Shown here one piece after another: positions 1 to 12,810 of a stretch of DNA of 64,000 nt (position 1 is its first letter; each line of letters opens with the position of its first letter). Position numbers and translations under genes: made by a program. A model generated the notes under the pieces. That model was not told the DNA's origin and did no database searches. It saw only the letters and a program-made list of their open reading frames with translations. This DNA comes from Penaeus vannamei (lineage: Eukaryota; Arthropoda; Malacostraca; Decapoda; Penaeidae): assembly GCF_042767895.1 (NCBI RefSeq), contig NC_091571.1:19834570-19898569 (forward strand), written 5' to 3'.

Positions 1-2140
1 TAGCCGAATTATTGTAGAAATCATCATAATCATCCCATAAACTCCAAAAGGGTTTTTTTCGACCATATTCTCAAAAGGCTATATATCGCTTGATGATTGC
101 TACTATTAATCATCCTAAATAATGTCATAATTATCATTATTATCGTCATTATTAATGGGATAATTATGAAAATCATCATAATTAGCCGAATTATTGCAGA
201 AATCATCATAATCATCCCATAAACTCGACCATATTCTCATAAAGCTATATATCGCTAGATATCACCGTTTTTTCGAATTTGTTTTTTTTTTATACTTTTA
301 ACCTTTTTTCATTATGGATGGGCTTTATGATTATTATCATCATCAATTTTATCATTAATAGCAGTAACATCATCATCATCATCATTATAGTAATTATCGC
401 CATAATTACCATTAATGTAATCATTTTAAGAGCCATTATCTTAATTTATAATGTCATTTTCCTCATTATAACTATTTCTATGAAGATAATAACAATAATG
501 ATAATTTTAGAATTAATAAACACAACAGTAATAATTATAATAACAATAATAGCGATATTATGATTATTTCTACTATCATTATTATTTCTATTTATTATCA
601 TCATCTTATTGTTATTATCCTGAAAATCATTAGAGTATTGTTGATGATTGATATTATTGCCTTAATTAAGCAAATTGTCATTATAATTATCATTTTATTA
701 TGATTATCCTAATTAATGTCATAATTTTCATTATTATCGTCATTATTAATGGGGTTATCATGAAAACCATTATAATTAGCCGAATTATTGCAGAGATCAT
801 CATAATCCTTCGTCATTATTAATGGGATTATCATGAAAATCATCATAATTAACCGAATTATTGCAGAAATCATCATAATCATCCCATGAACTCGACTTTC
901 TACTATCATTATTAATTCTAATTATTATCATCATAGTTAGTCTTATTGTTATTATCATGAAAATCATGAGAGTATTGTTGATGATTACTATTATTGCCTT
1001 AATTACGCAAATTATCATTATAATTATCATTTTATTATAATTATCCTAATTAATGTCATAATTATCATTATTATCGTCATTATTAATGGGATTATCATGA
1101 AAATCATCATAATTAGCCGAATTATTGCAGAAATCATCATAATCATCCCATAAACTCGAAAAGGGTTTTTTTTCGACCATATTCTCAAAAGGCTATATAT
1201 CGCTATATTTCGCCGTTTTTCGACTTCAGGGAGTTTTATACTTTTAGCCTTTTTTCATTATGGATGGGCTTTATGATTATTATCATCATTATTATCATTA
1301 ATAGCATTAACATCATTATCATCATCATAGTAATTATCGCCATAATTACCCTTAATATAATCATTATAAGAGCTATCATCTTAATTATTAATGTCATTTT
1401 CCTCATTATAACTATTTCAATAATGATAATAACAATAATGATAATTTTAGAAATAATAACGACAACAGTAATAATTATAATAACAATAATAGCGATATTA
1501 TGATTATTTCTAGTATCATTATTACTTCTATTTATTATCATCATCGTTAGTCTTATTGTTATTATCATGAAAATCATTAGAGAATTTTGATAATTGGTAT
1601 TATTAATTATCCTAATTAATTTCATAATTATCATTATTATCGTCATTCTTAATGAGATTATTATGAAAATCATAATTAGCCGAATTATTGTAGAAATCAT
1701 CATAATCATCCCATAAACTCGAAAAGGGTTTTTTTTTTTTTCGAACATATTCTCATAAGGCTATATATCGCTAGATTTCGCCGTTTTTTCGACTTTGTTT
1801 TTTTTTATACTTTTAACCTTTTTCATTATGGATGGGCTTTATGATTATTATCATCATCATTATTATCATTAATAGCATTAACATCATCATTATCATCATT
1901 ATAGTAATTATCGCCATAATTACCCTTAACATAATCATTATAAGGGCTATTATCTTAATTCTTAACGTCATTTTTCTCATTATAACAATTTCTATAAAGA
2001 TAATAACAAAAAGGATAATTTTAGAAATAATAACAACAACAGTAATAATTATAATAACAATAATAGCGATATTATGATCATTTCTACTATAATTATTATT
2101 TCAAATTATTTTCATCATCGTTTGTCTTATTGTTATTATC
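1..2140 (-). repeat. AT-rich ~600 bp satellite, subfamily B (R orientation)
   Basis: Non-coding tandem satellite. Cores are recognised by TCGACCATATTCTC followed by AAAAGGCTATATATCGCTAG near 58, 1178 and 1742, with a shortened core near 232. The 1178 to 1742 spacing gives a monomer of about 570 bp. Between cores lies ATT/ATC/AAT simple sequence with recognisable landmarks, for example GGATGGGCTTTATGATTATT at 1263 and 1830. The stretch from about 170 to 900 has extra partial copies of the GGATTATCATGAAAATCATC segment, so this part is scrambled. Long open frames here encode only Ile/Met-rich runs and are artefacts of simple sequence. The array ends abruptly inside a monomer where RTE fragment R1 begins. 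Confidence 0.85.
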
Positions 2141-2874
2141 TGTTGGAGGGTCAACCTGATACAACTGCTCAAAGTATTCAGCCCAACGCACCCTCACCGC
2201 AACAGGATCTGAGACAATCTGGCCACCCACTAAGCGAACTGCAGTCACCTGTGAAGAGGGCTTGGAGTTCAGTTTTCTCAGGGCTTGGTATGCAGGACGA
2301 TGGTCATTTACTAAGAAATGGCCTTCAACCTCCTCAGTAAGATTCCTAATAAACTGTTCCTTGTCCCTTCTTAACGGAGACCGAGTTCTGTGCACCTGAG
2401 AATGGTGCAAATCCCGATCCCCTGCCAGACGAGCCACACGGCAAGCATCAGTGGCTTCCAGTGTCTCCTGAGAGATTGAATTCTGTGTTGCTCTCGGCCG
2501 TTCTCCAATCGATTCTTGGGCTGCATCAAGCGTTTCACACTTGAAGGTGTCCCACAGAAGTACAGGGTCCGTCAGATTGTCAAGCGCTGTGAACCGATCA
2601 GAGATTGTCTCAGCAAACCCCCGAGCACACTCCCTCTCCTTCAGCCTGTCCAGATGAAACACCCTAGTGTGGTTATTGAGCCGCTGGGGAGTTTTGAAGT
2701 GTACCCAGAGACGTTCCAAGCCCCCACCTTGACTTCCCGCCTGAGGTTAACCCTCGGGCAGTCGCTCCGGGTGGACGCCACCCCCGCCGACACTGTCCCA
2801 CATAGAAGGCGGCAGGCTGCGGGACCCTTCATCCACCTGTGGGGTTCCCTAGGGCTTTGTCCCACAAGCTTCAT
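2141..2874 (-). pseudogene. RTE polyprotein remnant (endonuclease start fused to linker before RT)
   Basis: The first open stretch (minus strand, 2874 down to about 2700) starts MKLVGQSPREPHRWMKGPA and reaches the endonuclease opening motif AWNV. The next recognisable residues, HFKTPQ...FHLDRLKEREC, belong to the linker after the endonuclease in copy R2 and are read in another frame down to 2141. The junction has only about 2-3 bp of shared sequence, as expected of end-joining after a deletion. The linker frame is open for over 180 codons and keeps the tryptophan (LLWDTFK) that is a stop codon in R2, so R1 is not a direct daughter of R2's mutated form. The last 14 residues of the open frame come from satellite. 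No enzyme activity is possible. Confidence 0.85.
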
Positions 2875-3439
2875 ATTGGGCTAGCGGCTGCCAGGACGCA
2901 GGCAGGACGAGGACCTCCCGTTCCTATTCCGCGCCCCAGCAGTCACCCTCCCAACGGGGCCCACAGCCCTCCTCTCTCGCTGGGTAGGAGGGACATTACC
3001 CCTCCCCCAGCATTTCCAATTAAGTGTGACGCTGCTAGTGGCTTATTCCCTTGGGGCAGGAGAACTGGCAAGGTCCACCTCCCCCGAGCCTCCCATTGAC
3101 CCCAGGGGACTTAGGGGCAGGAGTTAGTACAGGGCCAGGGCGTGTCCACACGACGGTGGGCCATGACCCTCTGGGGCCTCCTGCTCCTCCGAGATCCCCT
3201 ACAGTTCAGCCTGGGACCGCAAGGTTCCAGTTTCCATAGGTGGCCACGAGGAGGCACTGCAGAAGTCTCGATGATGGAGAGGCTATGAACTGGCAGGGGA
3301 GACTTATGCAGCGCTGCTCCCTTTTTCGCACAAGGCTAGCCAGCGGTGGCAGCTGCAAGCGAGAAGGCATGCAAGCACTAAACACTATCTAGGCTACCAC
3401 ACCATCGCTTAACACCACCCTGCGCATGAAGCACCCACC
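2141..3439 (-). mobile_element. RTE-type non-LTR retrotransposon fragment R1, internally deleted and 3' truncated
   Basis: Minus-strand copy of the element best seen at 9201-12810. Its 5' leader lies at about 2875-3439 and its 5' end borders A satellite (GCATGAAGCACCCACC at 3424-3439). Coding sequence runs leftward to 2141, where it stops abruptly in B satellite after the residues VDPPT. Most of the endonuclease domain is missing: the frame goes from the WNV motif straight to the VHFKTPQ segment, a deletion of roughly 700 bp relative to R2. The reverse transcriptase and the 3' end are absent. It is a dead relic. Confidence 0.9.
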
Positions 3440-6400
3440 AACTATTATTATGACAATAATGATGATAATAATGATAAAGTCATAATTATAATGATAATCT
3501 TGATAATTACTGCAATAATAGCAATAATTAACTCTATTCCAATAATATCCATACTAATAATGGCAATAGAAATAATCATTATCATTGTCATTATAATTAT
3601 TATTATTGTCATTATTATTTCTAAGATCATCATTATTACTATTATCATTATATAAATAGTTATAATGATAAATATAGCAATAATAATTAACATAATAATT
3701 ATTATAACTGTAATAATGATGATAATAATGATAATCATGACTATAATGAAAATAATCATAAAATGATGACAGAAATGATAATAATGATGATAATGATTAT
3801 AATGATAATCATAAAATGATGACAATAATGATAGTAATGATGATAATAATTATCATTCAGTCCATTTACAATGAAATAAAGGCCAGAAGTAATCAAATCC
3901 GATAAGTCGAAAAAACCGCAAAATCTAGCGTATTACTGCCTTTTGAGAGAAACGTCGAAAAAAAACTTTTCGCTTTTTAATGGTAATTATGAGGATCTTG
4001 ACATTAATTCAGGTAATTATGATGATTTCCATGATGATTCCTTTATCATTGACAATATTGATGAAAATTATAATGATAATGACAATGATAACGACAATAA
4101 TAATGATAATAATGTTAAAGTCACAATTATAATGATAGTATGGAAATTGTTGGAATAGAGTTAATTATTGCTATTATTGCAGTAATTATGAAGATTATCA
4201 TTATAATTGTAACTTGATCATTATTATCATTATCATTATCATTATCATTGTCATTATCATTGTCATTATCATTGTCATTATCAATCTCATTATCATCATA
4301 ATTATCATCATTGTTATCAATAATAAAGGAATAATCATGGAAATCATCATAATTATCTGATTTAATGTTAAAATCCTCATAATTACCATTAAAAAGCAAA
4401 AAGGTTTTTTCTTTCGACGTTTCTCTCAAAAGGCTGTGCTATATTTTTCCCTTTTTTCGACTTTTTGGATTTATTACCTCTGGCCTTTATTTCATTATAA
4501 ATGGACTGAATGATAATTATTATCATCCTTATTATCATTACTGTCATCATTTTTATGATCATTATCATTATAGTCATCATCATCATGATTATCATCATTA
4601 TTGCAGTTATAATAATTATTATGCTAAATATTATTGCCATTTTTATCATTATAACTATTTATATAATGATAATAGCAATAATGATGATCTTAGAAATAAT
4701 AATGACAATAATAATAATTACAATAATCATTAAAAAGCAAAAAGGTTTTTTTTCGACGTTTGTCTCAAAAGGGTAATACGATAGATTTTGTCTTTTTTTC
4801 GACTTTTGAGAATTTATTACTTTTGGCATTTATTTCATTATAAATGAACTGAATGATAATGATTATCATCATTATTATCATTACTGTCATCATTTTTATG
4901 ATTATTATCATTATAGTCATTATCATCATGATTATCATTATTAGTATCATCATTATTGCAGTTATAATAATTATTTTTCTAAAAATTATTGCTATTTTTA
5001 TCTATATAACTATTTATATAATGATAATATCAATAATGATCTTAGTAATAATAATGACAATAATAATCATTATAATGACAATGATGATGATGTTGTTATT
5101 ATTTCTATTGCCATTATTAGTATGGAAATTGTTGGAATAGAGTTAGTTATTGCTATTATTGCAGTAATTATCAAGATTTTAATTATAATTATGACTTTAT
5201 CATTATTATTGTCATTATCACATTCATTATCATCATAATTATCATCATTGTTATCAATAATAAAGGAATAATCATGGAAATTATCATAATTACCTGAATT
5301 AATGTTAAAATCCTCATAATTACCTGAATTAATGTTAAAATCCTCATAATTACCTGAATTAATGTTAAAATCTTCATAATTACCATTAAAAACCATTTTT
5401 TTCGAGGTTACTCTCAAAAGGCTGTAATACGCTAGATTTTGCCGTTTTTTCGACTTTTGGGATTTTATTACTTCTGGCCTTTATTTCATTATAAATGAAC
5501 TGAATGATAATCATTATCATCTTTATTATCATTACTGTCATCATTTTTATGATTATTATCATATAGTCATTATCATCATGATTATCATTATTATTATCAT
5601 CATTATTGCAGTTATAATAATTATTATCATCATTATTGCAGTTATAATAATTATTATGCTAATTATTATTGCTGTCTTTATCATTATAACTATTTGTATA
5701 ATGATGATAGCAATAATGATGATCTTAGAAATAATAATGACAATAATAATTATTATAATAACAATCATTTAGTTGTTATTATTTCTATTGTCGTTATTAG
5801 TATGGAAATTATTGGAATAGAGTTAATTATTGCTATTATTTCAGAAATTATCAAGATTATCATTATAATTATGACTTTATCATTATTTTCATTATTATTG
5901 TCATTATCATCATAATTATCATAATAATTATCATCATTATTCTCAATAATAAAGGAATCATCATGGAAATCATCATAATTACCTTAATTAAGGTTAAAAT
6001 CCTCATAGTTACCATTAAAAAGCGAAAAGGTTTTTTTTTCGACGTTTCTCTCAAAAGGCTGTAATATGCTAGTTTTTGCCGTTTTTTCGATTTTTGGGAT
6101 TTGATTACTTTTGGCCTTTATTTCATTATAAATGAACTGAATGATAACTATTATCATCAATATTATCATTACTGTCATCATTTTTATGATTTTTTTTCAT
6201 CATAGTCATTATCATCATGATTATCATTACTTTTATCATCATTTATTGCAATTATAACAATTATTATGCTAATTATTATTGCTATTTTTATCATTATAAC
6301 TATCTATATAATGAAAATAGACATAATAATGATCTTAGAAATAAAAATGACAATAATAATAATTATAATGACAATGATAAGGATGTTATTATTATTTCTA

Positions 6401-6560
6401 TTGCCATTATTAGTATGGAAATTATTGGAATAGAGTTAATTATTGCTATTATTGCAGTAATTATCAAGATTATAATTACAATTATGGCTTTATCATTATT
6501 ATCATTATAACTATTTTCATAATGGTAATAGCAATAATGATAATTTTAGAAATAATAATG
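3440..6560. repeat. AT-rich ~600 bp satellite, subfamily A, F then R orientation
   Basis: A-type cores carry CTAGCGTATTACAGCC and GAGAGAAACGTCGAAAA. Here there is one F core near 3945, then R cores near 4417, 4754, 5402 and 6038. The switch from F to R falls at about 4138, where the F strand sequence runs directly into the reverse complement of a different monomer position. A 12-bp expansion (CATTATCATTGT type) lies at 4220-4290. A 30-bp unit (TCATAATTACCTGAATTAAT plus TTAAAATCC) is tandemly tripled at about 5283-5375. The spacing 4417-4754 shows a monomer shortened by internal deletion. Open frames here are Ile/Met- or Asn/Asp-rich simple sequence. Confidence 0.88.
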
Positions 6561-7060
6561 NNNNNNNNNNNNNNNNNNNNNNNNNNNNNNNNNNNNNNNN
6601 NNNNNNNNNNNNNNNNNNNNNNNNNNNNNNNNNNNNNNNNNNNNNNNNNNNNNNNNNNNNNNNNNNNNNNNNNNNNNNNNNNNNNNNNNNNNNNNNNNNN
6701 NNNNNNNNNNNNNNNNNNNNNNNNNNNNNNNNNNNNNNNNNNNNNNNNNNNNNNNNNNNNNNNNNNNNNNNNNNNNNNNNNNNNNNNNNNNNNNNNNNNN
6801 NNNNNNNNNNNNNNNNNNNNNNNNNNNNNNNNNNNNNNNNNNNNNNNNNNNNNNNNNNNNNNNNNNNNNNNNNNNNNNNNNNNNNNNNNNNNNNNNNNNN
6901 NNNNNNNNNNNNNNNNNNNNNNNNNNNNNNNNNNNNNNNNNNNNNNNNNNNNNNNNNNNNNNNNNNNNNNNNNNNNNNNNNNNNNNNNNNNNNNNNNNNN
7001 NNNNNNNNNNNNNNNNNNNNNNNNNNNNNNNNNNNNNNNNNNNNNNNNNNNNNNNNNNNN
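6561..7060. other. Assembly gap (500 N)
   Basis: Exactly 500 N, a placeholder of unknown true length. Satellite orientation is R before and F after the gap, so the missing sequence contains an inversion point or a misjoin. Confidence 0.99.
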
Positions 7061-9200
7061 GGCCAGAAGTAATAAAATCCCAGAAGTCGAAAAAACGGCA
7101 AAATCTAGCGTATTACAATACAGCCTTTTGAGAGAAACGTCAAAAAAAAAAAAAAAAAAAATCGCTTTTTAATGGTAATTATGAGGATTTTAACACTAAT
7201 TCAGGTAATTATGATGATTTCCATGATGATTCCTTTATTACTGACAATAATGATGATAATTATGATGATAATGACAATAATAATGACAATAATAATGATA
7301 ATAATGATAAAGTCATAATTATAATGATAATCTTGATAATTACTGCAATAATAGCAATAATTAACTCTATTCCAAAAATTTCCATACTAATAATGGCAAT
7401 AGAAATAATAACCACATCATTATCATTGTCATTATAATTATTATTATTGTCATTATTATTTCTAAGATCATCATTATTTCTATTATCATTATATAAATAG
7501 TTTTAATGATAAAAATAGCAATAATAATTAGCATAATAATTATTATAACTGCAATAATGATTATAATAATAATAATAATAGTCATGATGATAATGACTAT
7601 AAGGATAATAATCATAAAAATTTATGACAATAATGATAATAATGATGAAAATAATTATCATTCAGTCCAATTATAATGAAATAAAGGCCATAAGTAATAA
7701 AATCCCAGAAGTCGAAAAAACGGCAAAATCTAGCCTTTTGAGAGAAACGTCGAAAAAAACCCTTTTCGCTTTTTAATGGTAATTATGAGGATTTGAACAT
7801 TAATTCAGGTAATTATGATGATAATGACAATGATAATGAAAATAATAATGATAATGATAAAGTCATAATTATAATGATAAACTTGATAATTACTGCAATA
7901 ATAGCAATAATTATCCCTCTTCCAATAATTTCCATATTAATAATGGTAATAGAAATAATAATAACATCATTATCATTGTCATTATAATTATTATTATTGT
8001 CATTATTATTTCTAAGATCATCATTATTGCTATTATCATTATATAAATAGTTGTAATGATAAAAATAGCAATAACAATTTGCATAATAATTATTATAACT
8101 GCAATAATGATGATAATAATAATGATAATCATGATGATAATGACTATAATGATAATAATCATAAAAATTAAAAACAAAAAAATTAAAAATTATTATCATT
8201 ATAGTCCTTATCATCATGATTATCATTATTATTATCATCATTATTGCAGTTATAATAATTAATATGCTAATTATTATTGCTATTTTTATCATTATAATTA
8301 TTTATATAATGATAATAGCAATAATGATGATCTTAGAAATGAAAATGACAATAATAATAATTATAATGACAATGATAATGATTTTATTATTATTTCTTTT
8401 GCCATTATTAGTATGGAAATTATTGGAATAGAGTTAATTATTGCTATTATTGCAGTAATTATCAAGATTATCATTATAATTATGACTTTCCATTATTAGT
8501 ATGGAAATTATTGGAATAGAGTTGATTATTGCTATTATTGCAGTAATTATCAAGATTATCATTATAATTATGACTTTATCATTATTATCATTATTATTGT
8601 CATTATCATTGTCATGATCATCATAATTATCATCTTTATTGTTAATAATAAAGGAATCGTCATGGAAATCATCATAATTACCTGAATTAATGTTAAAATC
8701 CTCATAATTACCATTAAAAAGCGAAAAGAGTCTTTTTCGACGTTTCTCTCAAAAGGCTGTAATACGCTAGATTTTGCCGTTTTTCGACTTTTGGGATTTT
8801 ATTACTTCTGGTCTTTATTTCATTATAAATGGACTGAATGTTAATTATTGTCATCATTATTATCATTACTGTCATCATTTTTATTATTATTATCATTAAA
8901 GTCATTATCATCATAATTATCATTATTATCATCATCATTACAGTTATAATAATTATTTTGCTAATTATTATTGCTACTTTTATCATTATAACTATTTATA
9001 TAATGAAAATAGCAATAATGATGATCTTAGAAATAATAATGACAATAATAATAATTATAATGATAATGATAATGATATTATTATTTCTCTTGCCATTATT
9101 ATTATGGGAATTATTGGAATAGAGTTAATTATTGCTTTTATTGTAGTAATTATCAAGATTATCATTATAGTTATGACTTTATCATTATAATCATTATTCC
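7061..9200. repeat. Subfamily A satellite forming a large palindrome
   Basis: F cores near 7128 and 7740 are followed by an R core near 8737. The flip at about 8166-8190 has a short A-rich spacer (AAAAACAAAAAAATTAAAAA). Outward from it the two sides are near-perfect reverse complements for about 300 bp each. A poly-A run of about 20 follows the first core at 7143. The segment from about 8410 to 8580 carries a partial duplication of the GGAATAGAGTTAATTATTGC part of the monomer. It ends at the RTE 5' end with the unusual flank TCATTATTCC. Confidence 0.86.
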
Positions 9201-12200
9201 TGGGTGGGTGCTTCATGCACAGGGTGGTGTGAAGCGATGGTGTGGTAGCCTAGATAGTGTTTAGTGATTGCATGCCTTCTCGTTTGCAGCAGCCACCGCT
9301 GGCTAGCCTTTTGCGAAAAAGGGAGCAGCACTGCATAAGTCTCCCCTCCCAGTTCATAGCCTCTCCATCACCGAGACTTCTGCAGTGCCTCTCTGTGGCC
9401 ACCTATGGAAACTGGCACCTTGCGGTCCCAAGCTGAACTGTAGCGGATCTCGGAGCAGCAGGAGGCCCCAGAAGTTCAGGGTCATGGACCACCGGCGTGT
9501 GGATATGCCTTGGCCCTGTAATAACTCCTGCCCCTAAGCCCCCTGGGGTCAATGGGAGGCTCGGGGAGGTGGGCCTTGCCAGTCCTCCTCCCCCCAGAGA
9601 ATAACCCACTGGCAGCGTCACACTTAATTTGGAAATGCAAGGGGGAGGGGTAATGTACCTCCTAACCAGTGAGAGAGGAGGGCTGCGGGCCCCGTTGGGA
9701 GGGTGACTGCTGGGGCGCGGAATAGAAACGGGAGCTCCTCGTCCTGCCTTTGTCCTGGCAGCCGCCAGCCCAATATGAAGCTTGTGGGGCAAAGCCCTAG
9801 GGAACCCCACAGGTGGATGAAGGGTCCCGCAGCCTGCCGTCTTCTATGTGGGGCAGCGTCGGCGGGGGTGGCAGAGGTGGCGTCCACCCGGAGCGACTGC
9901 CCGAGGGTTAACCTCAGACGGGAAGTCAGGGTGGGGACTTGGAACGTCCGCTCTTTACGTCACGATGATCGGTTACCCCTGCTATCAAGGGAACTGTGGA
10001 GGCTGAGAGTAGGGGTGGCTGGTCTCTCGGAGGTGAGAAGACTTGGCAGTGGCACGACCAGTGTAGGTGGCTACACCTATTACTGGTCAGGCCGCAGCGA
10101 TGGTCACCATCTCCAGGGAGAAGCCATAGCTGTCTCCGGTAGGCTCCAGCCCTCGGTGGTAGAGGTCACTCCAGTCGATGATCGATAATGGTAATGAGCC
10201 TGAAGCTGTCTTTGGGCTTCATGTCTCTTATTGGTGTGTACGCTCCTACCGATGTTTGTAAACTTGATGTGAAAGAGATGTTCTATGCCAAACTTGCATC
10301 CGTGGCAGACAGTTGTCCCCGGCAAGATATTGTATTGTTCTGGGTGACTTCAATGCGGTATCTGGCTGCGATCGAGCTGGCTATGAGATGTCAGTCGGTC
10401 CTCATGGTTCGGGAGTTGATACCGGCAGCGAGAATTCCCTCCTTTTCCGAGATTTTGCTAGATCCCAGAAATTGAGGATTTCTGGCTCCTGGTACCAGCG
10501 CCCAGACCCACATCGTTGGACATGGTACAGCGATGCGGGTAATGCAACCAAGGAGATCGACCACATTCTCATTAGCACTCGTTGGAGGATCCTCCAGAAC
10601 TGCAGGGTGTATAGGAGTGCTGAGTTCTGTGGTACTGACCATAGATTAGTTGTGGCTACCCTCCGGGTACACTTCAAAACTCCCCAGCAGCCCAATGACC
10701 ACCCTAGGGTGTTTCATCTGGACAGGCTGAAGGAGAGGCAGTGTGCTCGGAGGTTTGCTGAGACAATCTCTGATCGGTTCACAGCGCTTGACAATCTGAC
10801 GGACCCTGTACTTCTGTGAGACACCTTCAAGCGTGAAACGCTTGATGCAGCCCAAGAATCGATTGGAGAACGCCCGAGAGCAAGACAGAATTCAATTTCT
10901 CAGGAGACACTGGAAGCCACTGATGCTTGCCGTGCGGCTCGTCTGGCAGGGGATCAGGATTTGCACTGTTCTCAGGTGCGCAGAACTCGGTCTCTGTTAA
11001 GAAGGGACAAGGAACAGTTTATTAGGAATCTTGCTGAGGAGGTTGAAGGCCATTTCTTAGTAAATGACCTTCGTCCTGCATACCAAGCCCTTTCACAGGT
11101 GACTGCAGTTCGCTTAGTGGGTGGCCAGATTGTCTCAGATCCTGTTGCAGTGAGGGAGCATTGGGCTGAATACTTTGAGCAGTTGTATGAAGTTGACCCT
11201 CCAACAGTTAATTTGGATGTGGGTAGTGCCGTGATTCCGCTGCCGGACCCACCCATTAGTGAGGACCCTCCCTCCCTAACTGAGGTTAGGGAGGCGATTT
11301 CCAAGGTGAAGAGTGGTAAAGCAGCGGGTATTTGCGGCATCCCAGCTGAACTGTTAAAGGCTGGTGGTGAACCTATGGCGCGGGGATTGCATGCTGTCCT
11401 GGCTGCCATCTGGCAGTCCGGTACCGGTCCCTCTGACCTGTGGAGGGGTGTGGTCATCCCTCTCTGGAAGGGGAAGGGGGACTGATGGGACTGCAGCAAT
11501 GACCGCGGCATCACACTGCTCAGTGTACCAGGCAAGGTTCTTGCCCGCATACTTCTGAGGCGTATCAGAGACCATCTACTAAGGCATCAGAGGCCAGAGC
11601 AATCCGGATTCAGTCCTGGTAAGTCAACAATTGATCGTATACTTGCGCTTCGAGTCATTGTAGAGCGCCGTCGTGAGTTCGGACGTGGGTTGCTTGCAGC
11701 CTACATCTACCTCAAGAAGGCGTTCGATACAGTACATCGGGAATCACTCTAGGAGATCCTGAGACTGGGAGGAATTCCAACAAGGATTATTGAGCTAATA
11801 GCAAACCTATATACTGGTACTGAAAGTGCTGTAAAGTGTGGTGGGGGCCTGTCGAGCTTCTTTCCTGTCAGTTCAGGAGTGAGGCAAGGCTGTGTTCTTG
11901 CACCAACTCTTTTCAACACTTGCATGGACTGGAAACTAGGCAGAGCTACTGTTCAAAGTCATTGTGGAGCAACACTGGGTAATATTAAGGTTACAGACCT
12001 TGATTTAGCCGATGATGTTGCAATTCTATCTGAGTCCTTGGAAACCTTAGTGGTGGCCCTCGATGCATTTAGTAATGAAGCGAAGCCCTTGGGTCTAGAG
12101 GTCTCCTGGACCAAGACCAAGATCCAGAACTTTGGGGACTTGCTAGGAGAACCTGTTCAGTCGGTACGTGCTTGCGGCGAGGACATTGAGGTCACAGAGA

Positions 12201-12810
12201 GCTTTGCATACCTTGGTAGTGCAGTTCATAACTCTGGGCTGTCAAACCAGGAAGTCAGCAGATGGATTGGCCAGGCAGCAGGGGTCGTGAACTCTCTCGA
12301 CAAGAGTATTTGGAGATGCCGGTATCTGTGCAGAAGGACCAAGCTACGGGTTTTCAGGGCCCTGGTAATGCCAGTTTTGCTTTACAGTAGTGAAACCTGG
12401 ACATTATCCAGCGCACTGGAGTCCCGTCTTGACGCCAATTGTAACAGGTCCTTACGCCGGTTCATGGGGTACTGTTGGCGGGACCATGTGTCTAACCAAC
12501 GGCTGCACCGTGAGACTGGCACAGGACCTGTTACCTGCACAATCTGGGATAGCCAACTCAGGCTATATGGCCACATGGCTCGCTTTCCACAGGCTGATCC
12601 CGCCCATCAGGTTGTCTCTGTAAGAAACAACCCTGGGTGAAGGAGGCCTGTGGGACGACCTAGGAGGTCGTGGCTTGGGCAGATCGATCAAACCTGTCAG
12701 GAAGAACCCTAGATGGGCCTGGCCCCTGCCTGGCGACTTGCCATGAGGGATCGCAAAAGTTGGAAGCAGAAGGTGGACGCGGCTATGCGCCCCTGTCCGG
12801 ATGATGATGA
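9201..12810 (+). mobile_element. Near full-length RTE-type non-LTR retrotransposon R2 (dead)
   Basis: About 3.6 kb on the plus strand, the most complete copy here. The 5' end is GGGTGGGTGCTTCATGC, shared with copies R1 and R5, followed by a GC-rich leader of about 570 bp without obvious genes. One long coding region follows (endonuclease, then reverse transcriptase, then C-terminal region). The 3' end has almost no untranslated sequence and stops in GGATGATGATGAT. A short 3' UTR ending in a simple repeat rather than poly-A is typical of the RTE clade, as is a single polyprotein ordered endonuclease then RT. Upstream flank is A satellite in R orientation, downstream flank is B satellite in R orientation. 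No target duplication can be assigned because both flanks are ATT/ATC simple sequence. Confidence 0.93.
9775..12797 (+). pseudogene. RTE endonuclease-reverse transcriptase polyprotein (pseudogene)
   Basis: The family protein nicks DNA and copies element RNA at the nick (target-primed reverse transcription). About 1007 codons, the usual RTE length, counted from ATG 9775 (MKLVGQSPR). Endonuclease at residues 55-290: WNVRSL at 9940, LSEVR, VYAPT, GDFNA at 10343, HRWTW, IDHIL and GTDH at 10631. RT region at about 560-830: VIPLWKGKGD, the KKAFD motif at 11711, SGVRQGCVLAP at 11875 and LADD at 12005. Then a C-terminal part with GRPRRSWLGQ and WKQKVDAAMR. It is broken by two frame changes near 10188 and 10320-10340, and by in-frame stops at 10817, 11483, 11750, 12638 and 12710. 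Motif A reads YIYLKKAFD, so the catalytic Asp expected at 11708-11710 is Tyr. The LADD box keeps both aspartates. The 10817 stop is TGG changed to TGA, since R1 keeps Trp. Confidence 0.92.

Noticed and set aside
279..2077. Long open frames with Ile/Met-rich products here and throughout the A and B satellite
   Set aside because: ATT/ATC/ATA/ATG simple sequence is free of stops in some frames on both strands. Products are runs of Ile and Met, overlap in opposite frames and follow the satellite, so they are not genes or membrane proteins.
2074..2340. Plus-strand frames antisense to the RTE coding region (also 2516-2884, 9403-9810, 10972-11550)
   Set aside because: They are antisense shadows of the RTE reading frame.
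4127..4429. Asn/Asp-repeat open frames (also 5070-5417, 22395-22715, 24571-24879 and others)
   Set aside because: These are the GATAAT-type simple sequence read in another frame. The repeats vary by slippage and no start or conserved protein is seen.
6517..7172. Open frames running through N (also 29556-30719)
   Set aside because: They exist only because N was translated as unknown residues across assembly gaps.
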